64,000 nucleotides of DNA from Negativicutes bacterium (GTDB lineage: Bacteria > Bacillota_C > Negativicutes > Sporomusales_B > JARLHX01). Made by a program: the position numbers and the translations under genes. The stretch's first letter is position 1; the number at the start of each line of letters is the position of its first letter. The stretch lies in contig JARLHX010000436.1 of assembly GCA_031292035.1 (NCBI GenBank), positions 29,040 to 93,039 on the forward strand, read 5' to 3'. Shown here piece by piece: positions 26,034-34,278 of the stretch. The notes below the pieces were generated by a model that saw only the letters and a program-made list of their open reading frames with translations, searched no databases and was not told where the DNA came from.

Positions 26034-27767
26034 ATGATCAATCCCTTGTTTGCCATCACTATTAGCAGTATCACCAGCGCGTTGTTTGCCTATCTGGCCT
26101 TCAGACTGTTTTTTAAACAGCAGATCCAAACCAATAATACCGGCGTCATTATTCTTGAAAATAAATTGCTGTTTGCCGTTCTTTATGGCTTTTTTACCAT
26201 TTACGCCGGCTTTATTGTCACGCCAAACGGCGCCACAGTGAGATTGCTCGGTCCCCTGTTTGTGGGAATGATGGCCGGGTGGCGATATGGCGTATTGACC
26301 AGCTTGTTCGGGGTCGCGTTATTGGGGATGAAAGAGTGGCTGAACTATATTCCTGATACCCAGCTGATCGGCAACACCTTTTATTCTTCGATGCTGGCTA
26401 CGGTACTGGCCGGTTATCTGCCAGGATTATGGCATTATCGGTTAAAGGGGAAGCTGCCGAAGATTTGGCAGGCAGTGGCTTTTAGTGTCGCCTTTGAACT
26501 GCTGGTACATTTGCCAGTGACCCTTCTTGTGGCGTGGCCCTTTGAAGTGGTCTGGCGGTCGGTAAAAATAGCCTTCCCGGAATTGATCCTTGCCCATGCG
26601 ATAGGTATGGGGGTGATGGTCTTTGTTATTGGAAATTTGATCGCTGAGAAGCTGGCCCTGCTGGAGCGGCAGCGGATTGACGGTGAGCTGGCCTCGGCTC
26701 GGGTAATCCAGCAGGGACTCTGCAAAAAGAAAACCCCGGTACCGTTTTCAATACCCGGGATCGACCTTTACGCTTGCGTAGTGAACGAAGACCAGGCCAG
26801 TAATTCTTTCTTGGATTATTACTACTCGGAAAGCAGACGCAAACTTTATTTTATCATTGTGGAAATAGCGGAGATTACTACCACAGCAACCTTGACGATG
26901 CTAGTTATTAAGACCTTGTTCCGGACCAAGGCCCAAAAGGCGGCGACGCTGCAAAGCATTATGAATGACATCGATCATGAACTCGTGGTGGTGTCTGACA
27001 TCTGGAAGAGTCGCAGTGCGTTCCTGGGCATTATCGATGTGGATACCGGACTCATTAGCGATCGAATCGCCGTGAATTACGGTGCGCTGGTGAGAAATAA
27101 AGAGGGCGCCTGGCACGATCTGCCTGGGGTTGGCACTGCTGAAAGTGTTTTGCAGGCTGGCGAGATATTGGTCCTGGCAAATAGCTTTAGCATAAAACCC
27201 GGAGCGGGGGAAAATGATAGGGCCTTGTTTTCATTGTTTGATAATACCGCAACAATGCAGCAAAGCGGGGAGAAGATGGTCGCCTTTTTAAAAAATGATG
27301 GAAGAAATGATTGCGATGCCGGCGCCGTATTGATGCTGATGAAATATCAAAAACCGGCGGAAAAGATGACCCTTGGGATAGACCTAAAGGAAATAGGCCG
27401 TTTGCATGATTGGCTGGCGGAATTTGCGCAAAAGCAAGCGCTATCCGACAAGCTGCTCTCAACCTTGAAACTGGTTCTGGAAGAGCTTGTGGTCAATAGC
27501 ATCCAATACGGCTTTGGGCAGGACGCTGGCGAAGACGAACAGATAGAAGTCCAAATACAGCGTGTTGATGAGCGGATCGTCATAGTAATCAAGGATCGGG
27601 GACAGGCGTTTGACCTGTTAAAAGATAATGCCGACAAGCCAAAACAAAAACGGCAAGTCGGTGGCTGGGGAATCCAATTGGTGCGAAAAAGCGTCGATAA
27701 GATGGAATATGAACGCAAGGACGGTTTCAATATTTTGTCCATTGAAATCAATATAAACGGGAGGTAA
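26034..27767 (+). CDS. LytS-type membrane domain, degenerate SpoIIE-like domain and anti-sigma-type HATPase in one chain
   Basis: A 577-residue membrane protein. Residues ~5-205 form a 5TMR-LYT-like sensor membrane region (FGVALLGMKEWLNY and NGATVRLLGPLFVGMMAG). After the linker ELASARVIQQGL (219-229), residues ~240-430 align with SpoIIE phosphatases, but the metal sites are gone: GGD is SNS (256-258), GD before the SGKG helix is VE (276-277), and the final DD motif is CDAG. Residues ~440-577 are an RsbW/SpoIIAB-like GHKL kinase domain (LEELVVNSIQYGFG, IKDRGQAFD, GGWGIQLV). It is thus a pseudo-phosphatase fused to an anti-sigma/serine-kinase domain, probably acting on the STAS protein five bases downstream. 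It starts three bases after the phosphatase frame. Confidence 0.82.
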   Translation: MINPLFAITISSITSALFAYLAFRLFFKQQIQTNNTGVIILENKLLFAVLYGFFTIYAGFIVTPNGATVRLLGPLFVGMMAGWRYGVLTSLFGVALLGMKEWLNYIPDTQLIGNTFYSSMLATVLAGYLPGLWHYRLKGKLPKIWQAVAFSVAFELLVHLPVTLLVAWPFEVVWRSVKIAFPELILAHAIGMGVMVFVIGNLIAEKLALLERQRIDGELASARVIQQGLCKKKTPVPFSIPGIDLYACVVNEDQASNSFLDYYYSESRRKLYFIIVEIAEITTTATLTMLVIKTLFRTKAQKAATLQSIMNDIDHELVVVSDIWKSRSAFLGIIDVDTGLISDRIAVNYGALVRNKEGAWHDLPGVGTAESVLQAGEILVLANSFSIKPGAGENDRALFSLFDNTATMQQSGEKMVAFLKNDGRNDCDAGAVLMLMKYQKPAEKMTLGIDLKEIGRLHDWLAEFAQKQALSDKLLSTLKLVLEELVVNSIQYGFGQDAGEDEQIEVQIQRVDERIVIVIKDRGQAFDLLKDNADKPKQKRQVGGWGIQLVRKSVDKMEYERKDGFNILSIEININGR

Positions 27768-27772
27768 TCATT

Positions 27773-28111
27773 GTGGAAATCATGGAAGTGAAAACAGCGG
27801 GCGATGTAACTATCGTGAAAATGCCGAAATCGGTGGACAGTACTACTGCCGGGGATGTAGAAACTCAATTGTTAACAGCCATAAAGGGTGGTGTGAATAA
27901 ACTGGTCTGCGATTTCACGGCAAACAATTATGTTTCGAGCGCGGGATTGCGCGTGTTTATGGAAGCCTTCAACGAGATCGAGGAAAAGAACGGGAAGATG
28001 GCTATCTTCGGATTGCATGAGGTAGTATTCGAAGTCTTTGACATTACCGGCTTTACCGATGTGTTTCCCATTGTTGGCAGTGAGCAGGAAGCCATCGACA
28101 GCGTGAAATAA
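27773..28111 (+). CDS. STAS-domain anti-sigma-factor antagonist
   Basis: A 112-residue cytoplasmic protein of the SpoIIAA/RsbV family. The phosphorylation loop is NNYVSSAGLRVF; by analogy with SpoIIAA Ser58, Ser56 would be the residue phosphorylated by the kinase domain upstream and freed by the SpoIIE-type phosphatase. The GTG start at 27773 follows GGGAGG. It is the last gene of the NRPS operon and convergent with sfp. No sigma factor gene lies nearby, so the final target (a sigma factor elsewhere, or the NRPS or another enzyme) is unknown. Confidence 0.88.
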   Translation: MEIMEVKTAGDVTIVKMPKSVDSTTAGDVETQLLTAIKGGVNKLVCDFTANNYVSSAGLRVFMEAFNEIEEKNGKMAIFGLHEVVFEVFDITGFTDVFPIVGSEQEAIDSVK

Positions 28112-28119
28112 ATAGTTGC

Positions 28120-28812
28120 TTAGCTTGGGTCAGAATCCTGATCGCCGGTCAGCTGGCGCCAATCGATCAGGGTGACGTCTTCCGGAAACGCCTCGTGACT
28201 GGCGCATACCGCCAGTTTATAGCCGGGCTCCACTGGATATTGGCGTAACCGCCACCTCGTTTTTTCCGGAGGCGCAATCGAGCCCCATCCCTGGTCGTCG
28301 ATTCGGATGGTCACTTTTTCCGGCGACATGGATAAACCTTGGCCCACTGCTTTGCAATAGCTTTCCTTCATGGTCCATACAGCATAGAAATAATCCAGTT
28401 GCACGGCGCCGGATTTGCCTTGCAACAGCTGTTGCTCTTCCAGCGAAAAAGCGACCCGAGCCAAACTGGCACAAGCCACCACTTCCATCTTTTCCACGTC
28501 AACGCCGATTGGCTGATGATCGATGGCGCAGACAATCCAGTTCCCGGCATGAGACAGGTTAAAGTGGAAACTGCTGCAGCCCACCAGGGAAGGTTTTCCG
28601 AAGGGATTGAACTCGAAATGCACCGGTTCTGTCCCAACGTTATCGATGATGATCTGACGCAATAGCAGTCCAGCCAGTAATGATCTTTCCTGATCCTGGC
28701 GAAAGCGCAGCGCGCGGATATTTTCATAGCGATATGCCGGTATCAGGTTGCATAGGTCCTGCCAAGACAGGGCCGGAATTGCACCTTCCAGCCGGGTACC
28801 ATAGATTTGCAT
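28120..28812 (-). CDS. sfp: Sfp-type 4'-phosphopantetheinyl transferase
   Basis: A 230-residue enzyme that loads the phosphopantetheine arm of CoA onto carrier-protein serines, here presumably Ser984 and Ser2015 of the NRPS. Signatures are FNPFGKPSL, FNLSHAG (84-90), IGVDVE with D105 and E107 as Mg ligands, and WTMKESYCKAVGQGL (146-160, with E150 and K154), which place it in the Sfp/Gsp group rather than AcpS. It is on the opposite strand, eight bases from the STAS stop, and divergent from the permease gene. The start follows AGGGATCAAG. Confidence 0.92.
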   Translation of the reverse strand: MQIYGTRLEGAIPALSWQDLCNLIPAYRYENIRALRFRQDQERSLLAGLLLRQIIIDNVGTEPVHFEFNPFGKPSLVGCSSFHFNLSHAGNWIVCAIDHQPIGVDVEKMEVVACASLARVAFSLEEQQLLQGKSGAVQLDYFYAVWTMKESYCKAVGQGLSMSPEKVTIRIDDQGWGSIAPPEKTRWRLRQYPVEPGYKLAVCASHEAFPEDVTLIDWRQLTGDQDSDPS

Positions 28813-28989
28813 CTTGATCCCTACTTTTTATTCCGAATTGTCAATTGTATTCCCTTGCTAACCCAATAATCCTGCCAGGGTGGCTCAAAAAACAAATAGA
28901 CCGAATACCCCGAAGCAACTGAACAACTAACTTTGCAGGGCTTAAGCTTGCGAAGCGACAGATAGCTGCGATAAGAAAGGGGCTTGACT

Positions 28990-31086
28990 ATGAATCCTGG
29001 TAAAGATCCTTCCCAGGCGAAGGAAGTGAGCAAAGACCTTGGTCTGGTGGCGGCGCTGTCGCTTGTCGTTGGAATGGTTCTCGGTGCCGGCGCGTTTATG
29101 AAACCACCAGCGGTACTGGCAATGGCCGGCGATTCAACCGGGGCAGCGGCGGCCTGGGTGATCGGCGGTTTGCTGTCCATGGCCGGAGGGCTGACGCTGT
29201 GTGAGTTGGGGGTGCTATTTCCCCGCACCGGCGGCGTTTATATCTATCTGGAGGAATTGTTTGGACCCAAGACGGCTTTTTTGTATGGCTGGATGATCAT
29301 GATGCTTTACGGTCCGGCGGCGATTGGCGCGTTGACCGGTTATTTCAGTGCGGTGTTCTGTACGTTGTTTGATATCGGGTCGCAATATGCCGTAGTGGTT
29401 GGCGCCGGGGTTATGACATTTGTGATTTTTGTCAACAGTATCGGCGTCCGTCAGGCCGGTTGGCTACAGACCGGTGCTACCTTCTGCAAGCTCATTCCGG
29501 TCTTTATGCTGGTGGTGTTCGGACTTTGGAAGGGTAACGGACAGGTGCTGGGGATGAGCAGCGGCGTACCGGTGGCGGCGCCGTTTTCCGCGGCAGTGCT
29601 GGCGACGCTTTTTGCCTATGACGGCTGGGCCCAGGTAGCCTCTGTGGCCGGTGAAATGAAAAACCCCGGCGAGATTCTTCCTCAGGCCATCATCGGCGGC
29701 GTGTCCTTTTTGTCGGTTGTCTATATCGTCATCAATATCGCCTTGCTCAAGGTGCTGCCAGCCGACCAGATCGTCTCGCTCGGCCACGACGCCTCGGCGA
29801 TCGCCGCTCAGACCCTGTTTGGGCTGGTCGGCGGGAATCTTGTTTCAGTCGGAATTATGGTTGCTATTCTCGGCGGTCTGAACGGATACGCAATGACGCT
29901 TTCCCGCACCATTTTCGTGATGGGGGAACGCGGCTATATTCCCGGAGCGCAGTTATGGAAGAAAATTGACCCGGACAGTAAGTCGCCGCTCAACGCGCTG
30001 CTACTCTTAATAGGCTTTTCTTATCTGTACTATAGGCTGCTTGACGCCGACCGCTTGTCCGATGTCGCGATGTTTTCCATCTGGATGTTCTATCTGCTGA
30101 CCTTCATCGGGGTGTTCATTGCCCGGCGGACGCATGCCGACATGCCCCGCAGCTACAAGGTGCCCCTGTACCCGGTCATTCCGCTGATCGCCATCGGCGG
30201 CGCCGTCTATGTACTCTACGGAATGATAACCGCCCAGTTTGCCAACGGGATCGCGGCCATCGGTCTGATTCTGGTCGGTGTGCCGGTGTATTATTATATG
30301 GGTCGACAAGGATTGCCAGGCTTCACGATACCGCTGCTACGGAAAAAATATGTCATCGCCCTGTGTTGCCTGTTGTTGATGGGGATGATTGGAATGTCGG
30401 TGCAAATGTTTGATACTCGGCCGCAAATTAATGTGGCGATCGAACCCAGCAGCCAGCCGTTCTCTTTTGAACAAAACGGAAAACTGGTGGGCTTTGATGT
30501 CGAACTCATGGACACTATTGCCGACAGAATTGGCGTCAAGGTGGTCTATCGACCGATTCCGTTGGAAAATATGTTTGAAGCGGTTACAAAGAATTACGCG
30601 GAGGTTGCGATTGGATCGCTGTCGGTGACAGAGGAACGGAAGAAGGTTGTCGGCTTTACTGTGCCTTATATTGAGGATGGTGGATTGTCCGTCCTGGTGG
30701 GTAAAGGACGAACGGTAACTGCTGCCGGTGAGCTGACCGGACTCACAGTCGGGGTGGCCAGTGGATCGACCGGGGAATTGCTGGCAACAGGGAGCAACGG
30801 AACGAAAGTCAGGTCCTTTGCGTCCAATGTTGACATGTCCAGGGATTTTTCATTGGGAATACTGGACGGCCTCGTGCATGACCGGCTGATTCTGGAAAAT
30901 CTTATTGCCAGGGGCCTGTTGCCGTCCGATGGGGTAATGAGTTCTCTGAAAAAAGAAGAATACGCCATAGCGTATAATAAAAACAATAAGGCTCTAGGCG
31001 ACAAAATGAACAAGGCATTAGAAGAAATGAAAAAGAACGGAGAACTCAGGGCTCTCCGCGACAAGTGGTTTGGTCAGGGCAAATAG
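28990..31086 (+). CDS. APC-family amino acid permease fused to a solute-binding domain
   Basis: About 698 residues from ATG 28990 (AAAGGGG at 28976-28982). Residues ~8-460 are a 12-helix APC-superfamily transporter: LGLVAALSLVVGMVLGAGAFMKP is the broken helix TM1 with its G-x-G motif, and later parts match basic/neutral amino acid exchangers. From ~480 a family-3 periplasmic binding domain follows (INVAIEPSSQPFSFEQNGK, VGFDVELMDTIADRIGVKV, AEVAIGSLSVTEERKK, LRALRDKWFGQGK) of full length (~220 residues). It would be tethered outside by the last membrane helix. APC carriers normally work without binding proteins, so the fusion is unusual. The reading frame is continuous across the junction near 30410. 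Confidence 0.9.
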   Translation: MNPGKDPSQAKEVSKDLGLVAALSLVVGMVLGAGAFMKPPAVLAMAGDSTGAAAAWVIGGLLSMAGGLTLCELGVLFPRTGGVYIYLEELFGPKTAFLYGWMIMMLYGPAAIGALTGYFSAVFCTLFDIGSQYAVVVGAGVMTFVIFVNSIGVRQAGWLQTGATFCKLIPVFMLVVFGLWKGNGQVLGMSSGVPVAAPFSAAVLATLFAYDGWAQVASVAGEMKNPGEILPQAIIGGVSFLSVVYIVINIALLKVLPADQIVSLGHDASAIAAQTLFGLVGGNLVSVGIMVAILGGLNGYAMTLSRTIFVMGERGYIPGAQLWKKIDPDSKSPLNALLLLIGFSYLYYRLLDADRLSDVAMFSIWMFYLLTFIGVFIARRTHADMPRSYKVPLYPVIPLIAIGGAVYVLYGMITAQFANGIAAIGLILVGVPVYYYMGRQGLPGFTIPLLRKKYVIALCCLLLMGMIGMSVQMFDTRPQINVAIEPSSQPFSFEQNGKLVGFDVELMDTIADRIGVKVVYRPIPLENMFEAVTKNYAEVAIGSLSVTEERKKVVGFTVPYIEDGGLSVLVGKGRTVTAAGELTGLTVGVASGSTGELLATGSNGTKVRSFASNVDMSRDFSLGILDGLVHDRLILENLIARGLLPSDGVMSSLKKEEYAIAYNKNNKALGDKMNKALEEMKKNGELRALRDKWFGQGK

Positions 31087-31538
31087 GACGATGGTTAACC
31101 AGAGCAACCCTTTCTTGGGAGGACTTGCTCCCAGTACACTGCTTTCGCGTTGATACATTCAAGATGGACATTCTAATCATTGACCACCTTGGAAATGATC
31201 TGAGCTTGTCCTTTCAAGCAGCGTGGCGGCCTTCTTCCGGATGCCGGGATTCGTATGTACACGTAGAATAATGTGAGAAAGTTTGGTCTTGCCGGTGTTT
31301 CCCTTACCTCCACCATGTGAATCCTTATTTTTTACCTGTGAAATAGGGGATCCCTCTTTGTCTGGAATGACAAGAGGGATATTTGTTTAGGATTCTTAAA
31401 TGGCAGCTTATTGTAAGTAGTCAGTCTAACTTAAAATCAGGCTTCTGGTTTCGGGGCAGGTCATCTTTGACATTGCCCTACAAAACAATGCCAGTTCTCC
31501 CTTGTTTCACTGGATGAATTCACGCCGAGGGGATTCTG
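31087..31538. other. gap between convergent permease and helD genes
   Basis: No supported gene. The short frame ending at 31271 overlaps the permease and has no ribosome site. The sequence contains a terminator-like hairpin near 31350 and otherwise nothing recognised. Confidence 0.5.
31350..31388 (+). terminator. terminator downstream of the permease gene
   Basis: ATCCCTCTTTGTC (31350-31362) pairs with GACAAGAGGGAT (31369-31380) with one bulge, then ATTTGTTT. It is 260 bases after the permease stop, so it could also belong to an unseen short transcript. Confidence 0.6.
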
Positions 31539-33764
31539 CTAAGGCGCTTTTTTCCTTCTTTTCAACAGCGGTGTCAATTCCCCTTGATACATGATATGCA
31601 GACTGTGCATTGCACGGGACAAGGCTACATATAAAAGCTGAGCATCCAGAGGATCGGTCGTAAATTCTGCATCTGAAGCATTCCAGATGATAACTCCATC
31701 AAACTCCAGCCCTTTTGCTGACGAAACGGGTAAAATAGAGATGCCGCCGTGATAACTGGTCGATTTGCCGGTTATGAGATGGATGGAACAATCTACTCCT
31801 GCCGCCATTGCTGCCAAAAGCAACTGCCCATGCAGTGTAACAGCTTCTTTTTCTAGCTTGGTGATGATGCCTACTGACTTTGCACCGCGGTCCTTAAAAA
31901 TATTCAGCATTTTGACGGTACTAGCCACACCTTGGTCGGCGGAATGGATCTTTTCGATGGTTGGTTTTCGTCCGATCTCATACACCGGGATTGCCTTTGT
32001 ATTACCTTGGGGCATAACGCGGTTGAAAACGTCAATAATTTCTTTGGCGGAACGGTAGCTATAAAGGATTTCCCGATAGATTACCCGGGCGTCGCCGAAA
32101 ACTTCCTTAAAAAGCACATTCCAACTGCTGATGCTTCGATAGGAATGGATTCCCTGAGAAAGATCTCCCATAATGGTGAACGAGCCGTTGCCTGATAGCT
32201 TTTTTAATATGGCAAACTCGAGAGCGCTAAGATCCTGAGCCTCATCGATCATGATGTGAGTAAACTTAGGAATGTGCGCCCAGCCATCAAGCAGGTATTT
32301 CAGGTAGGCCAAGGGGGCCAAATCTTCGCGGTCGGCTTGGCCGGTATTCAGGATGCTGATAGAATGGCTTCGGATGGCATCCAAGTCATACTTTAGATCC
32401 TTGGCGGGCTTAAACGCAGGCTTGTCAGAAAATAGTTGTCGATAGGAGTCCATCAAGGGCAAGGGAGTCCATTGTTTAAAGTGGTTGCTGATAAAAGCAT
32501 CAGCTTCTTTACGGAACTGGTTTAGCTGCTCCTCTGTCTTGCTGCTGTTAGTTTTTTTAGCTTCCATAACTTCCAGATAATTATTTACCCGGAAGGTGAG
32601 ATAGCGGATTAAGTGGCGTAGACGCTGGTTATAGGGGACCGTGACATCTTCGACAAATTTGTCGATTTGTTCTTTTGTACTAATACGCAACTGTCCGGCA
32701 AACAATTCGATGTCATTCAATTTTTGGCAAAACTTTTGAATTCTTCGCTGGATATAGGTGTCAAGGATTTGGAGAAAGGCCAATGATCCCTTTAGCCTTG
32801 CCGTGTCTTTTAATAAGCTGATATAATCTTTGTCGTTGCCTGACAAGATAAGATCAAGGCGAGATTCTTCGGTAATCTTGTGTTCTGCGCCGGTAATCAT
32901 CATAATCAAGCCATCCCAGACCATCTGTTGTACATCGGCAGCATCGATTTCAGGGAGAAGTTCTGATATATAGTTAAGAAAGATGGGGTTGGGCGCGATG
33001 ATGATCAGCTTCTTCGGATCGAGCTTATCATTGTACAACAGATAGGAGAGGCGGTGGAGGCCGACGGTAGTCTTGCCGGAACCGGCCACCCCTTGAATAA
33101 TAGTGACTTGGTTTAGCGGTTCGCGGATAATTTTGTTTTGTTCGGATTGAATGGAGGTTATGATATCCTTCAATTTATCGGTTGCGCCTTGCTGCAGCCG
33201 GTCTAAGAGCAGAGGGTCAGCCAGTAGACCGGATTGCTGGTTCTCCAGAATTTTGTTCAGAATGAAATTATCGACAATCGCTTTCAAAGCACAATCTTCA
33301 ATCTTGAACTGGCGTTTCAGTGATACATCACCACTATACCGGTAGCGGTTCATGACTTCGTATTCTGCTCTTCCGTTATGACATTCGTAGAAAATGATCG
33401 AAACCGGATCGCGCCAGTCAAAAACCAGAAAATCTTTGAGACTTTCAGTCTTTAGTTTGGCAACTTTGCACCGGCCGATATAGAACCTGTTAAATTCTTC
33501 GGCTCCATCCTCGCGAAAATCGACCCGTCCGAAATACGGATTTGGAATAGCTGCTTCGATGTTTTGGATTTTTACAGCATTATCGCTGCTCAAGATCGTA
33601 TGGACATAGACGCTGATTTGGTCTTTTATTGACGCAGAGTTGCGGATACGCAGGGAGCGATCGGCAATATCGGAGTTAAGGTCATCGACAAGGTGGTGCA
33701 TTTGACTGATGGTAGTTTCTAAATGCTCTTTTTCAAATTCAAAATCAGGATGTTGTTCAACCAT
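31539..33764 (-). CDS. helD: HelD-type RNA polymerase recycling helicase
   Basis: A 741-residue UvrD/Rep-like superfamily 1 ATPase. The N-terminal ~200 residues start with a charged coiled coil (EFEKEHLETTISQMHHLVDDL), as in HelD proteins, which insert into RNA polymerase channels to free stalled enzyme. Walker A is GVAGSGKT (225-232); motif II is IDEAQDLSALEF; then SYRSAKEI, SAKGLEFDGVII and YVALSRAMHSL. The start follows GAGGAGGT. It is monocistronic. Class I/II HelD status was not resolved by eye. Confidence 0.9.
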   Translation of the reverse strand: MVEQHPDFEFEKEHLETTISQMHHLVDDLNSDIADRSLRIRNSASIKDQISVYVHTILSSDNAVKIQNIEAAIPNPYFGRVDFREDGAEEFNRFYIGRCKVAKLKTESLKDFLVFDWRDPVSIIFYECHNGRAEYEVMNRYRYSGDVSLKRQFKIEDCALKAIVDNFILNKILENQQSGLLADPLLLDRLQQGATDKLKDIITSIQSEQNKIIREPLNQVTIIQGVAGSGKTTVGLHRLSYLLYNDKLDPKKLIIIAPNPIFLNYISELLPEIDAADVQQMVWDGLIMMITGAEHKITEESRLDLILSGNDKDYISLLKDTARLKGSLAFLQILDTYIQRRIQKFCQKLNDIELFAGQLRISTKEQIDKFVEDVTVPYNQRLRHLIRYLTFRVNNYLEVMEAKKTNSSKTEEQLNQFRKEADAFISNHFKQWTPLPLMDSYRQLFSDKPAFKPAKDLKYDLDAIRSHSISILNTGQADREDLAPLAYLKYLLDGWAHIPKFTHIMIDEAQDLSALEFAILKKLSGNGSFTIMGDLSQGIHSYRSISSWNVLFKEVFGDARVIYREILYSYRSAKEIIDVFNRVMPQGNTKAIPVYEIGRKPTIEKIHSADQGVASTVKMLNIFKDRGAKSVGIITKLEKEAVTLHGQLLLAAMAAGVDCSIHLITGKSTSYHGGISILPVSSAKGLEFDGVIIWNASDAEFTTDPLDAQLLYVALSRAMHSLHIMYQGELTPLLKRRKKAP

Positions 33765-34278
33765 AGTACCTCCTCAAGATGATAGGGCAAGACAGTGAAA
33801 AGAGACTGACAGGGATGGGTTTCGGCCGGCTGGGACCGGTTCGGAATTAAAAACTTTATTCTTTATAGTATCTGCTATCTGCAAAATTATCAAGCAGCGA
33901 GCGCTGGTGGCACCAGGGGGGCCGAATTAGTTTTTATTTCATGGACAGGAATCATCATTGTTCGTTAGACCATTCGCCAAACGGAAAATCTATGAATAGA
34001 AAGAATAACTCACCAAACTGATTACCTGTTTTGAAGGCCGGGTTATTTTGTATAATGATTATTATCAGAACTAACAATATGTTTTGCAAGTTTGCTGCAA
34101 AATAGAGTGGTCGTCAGGCGATAAGATAGCTTATAATGAAACGGCATTATCCGCAGTTCTCGGAATTATTCATGCCAACCCTAGTTATAAGGGGCTAGCG
34201 GATATAGGATAAGCTACCTGGCGAGGGTGTCAAAAAATTGATACCGCGCCGACTTAATGTTTCTTGGAGGGTAGTATT
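33765..34278. other. long leader of the SNF2 helicase gene
   Basis: About 510 bases with no supported gene. It contains two TATAAT boxes (34051-34056 and 34134-34139), neither with a good -35, and a PerR-box-like palindrome over the first. The rest is AT-rich and unremarkable. Confidence 0.5.
34050..34064 (+). promoter_or_regulatory. PerR-box-like site over a -10 element
   Basis: Matches the 7-1-7 PerR/Fur-family consensus TTATAATnATTATAA at 12 of 14 positions and overlaps TATAAT at 34051-34056. It is about 215 bases upstream of the helicase start. A PerR-like regulator is encoded at 2755. The site is AT-rich, so a chance match is possible. Confidence 0.4.

Noticed and set aside
31065..31271. 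Short open frame after the permease
   Set aside because: It starts inside the permease gene and lacks a ribosome site.
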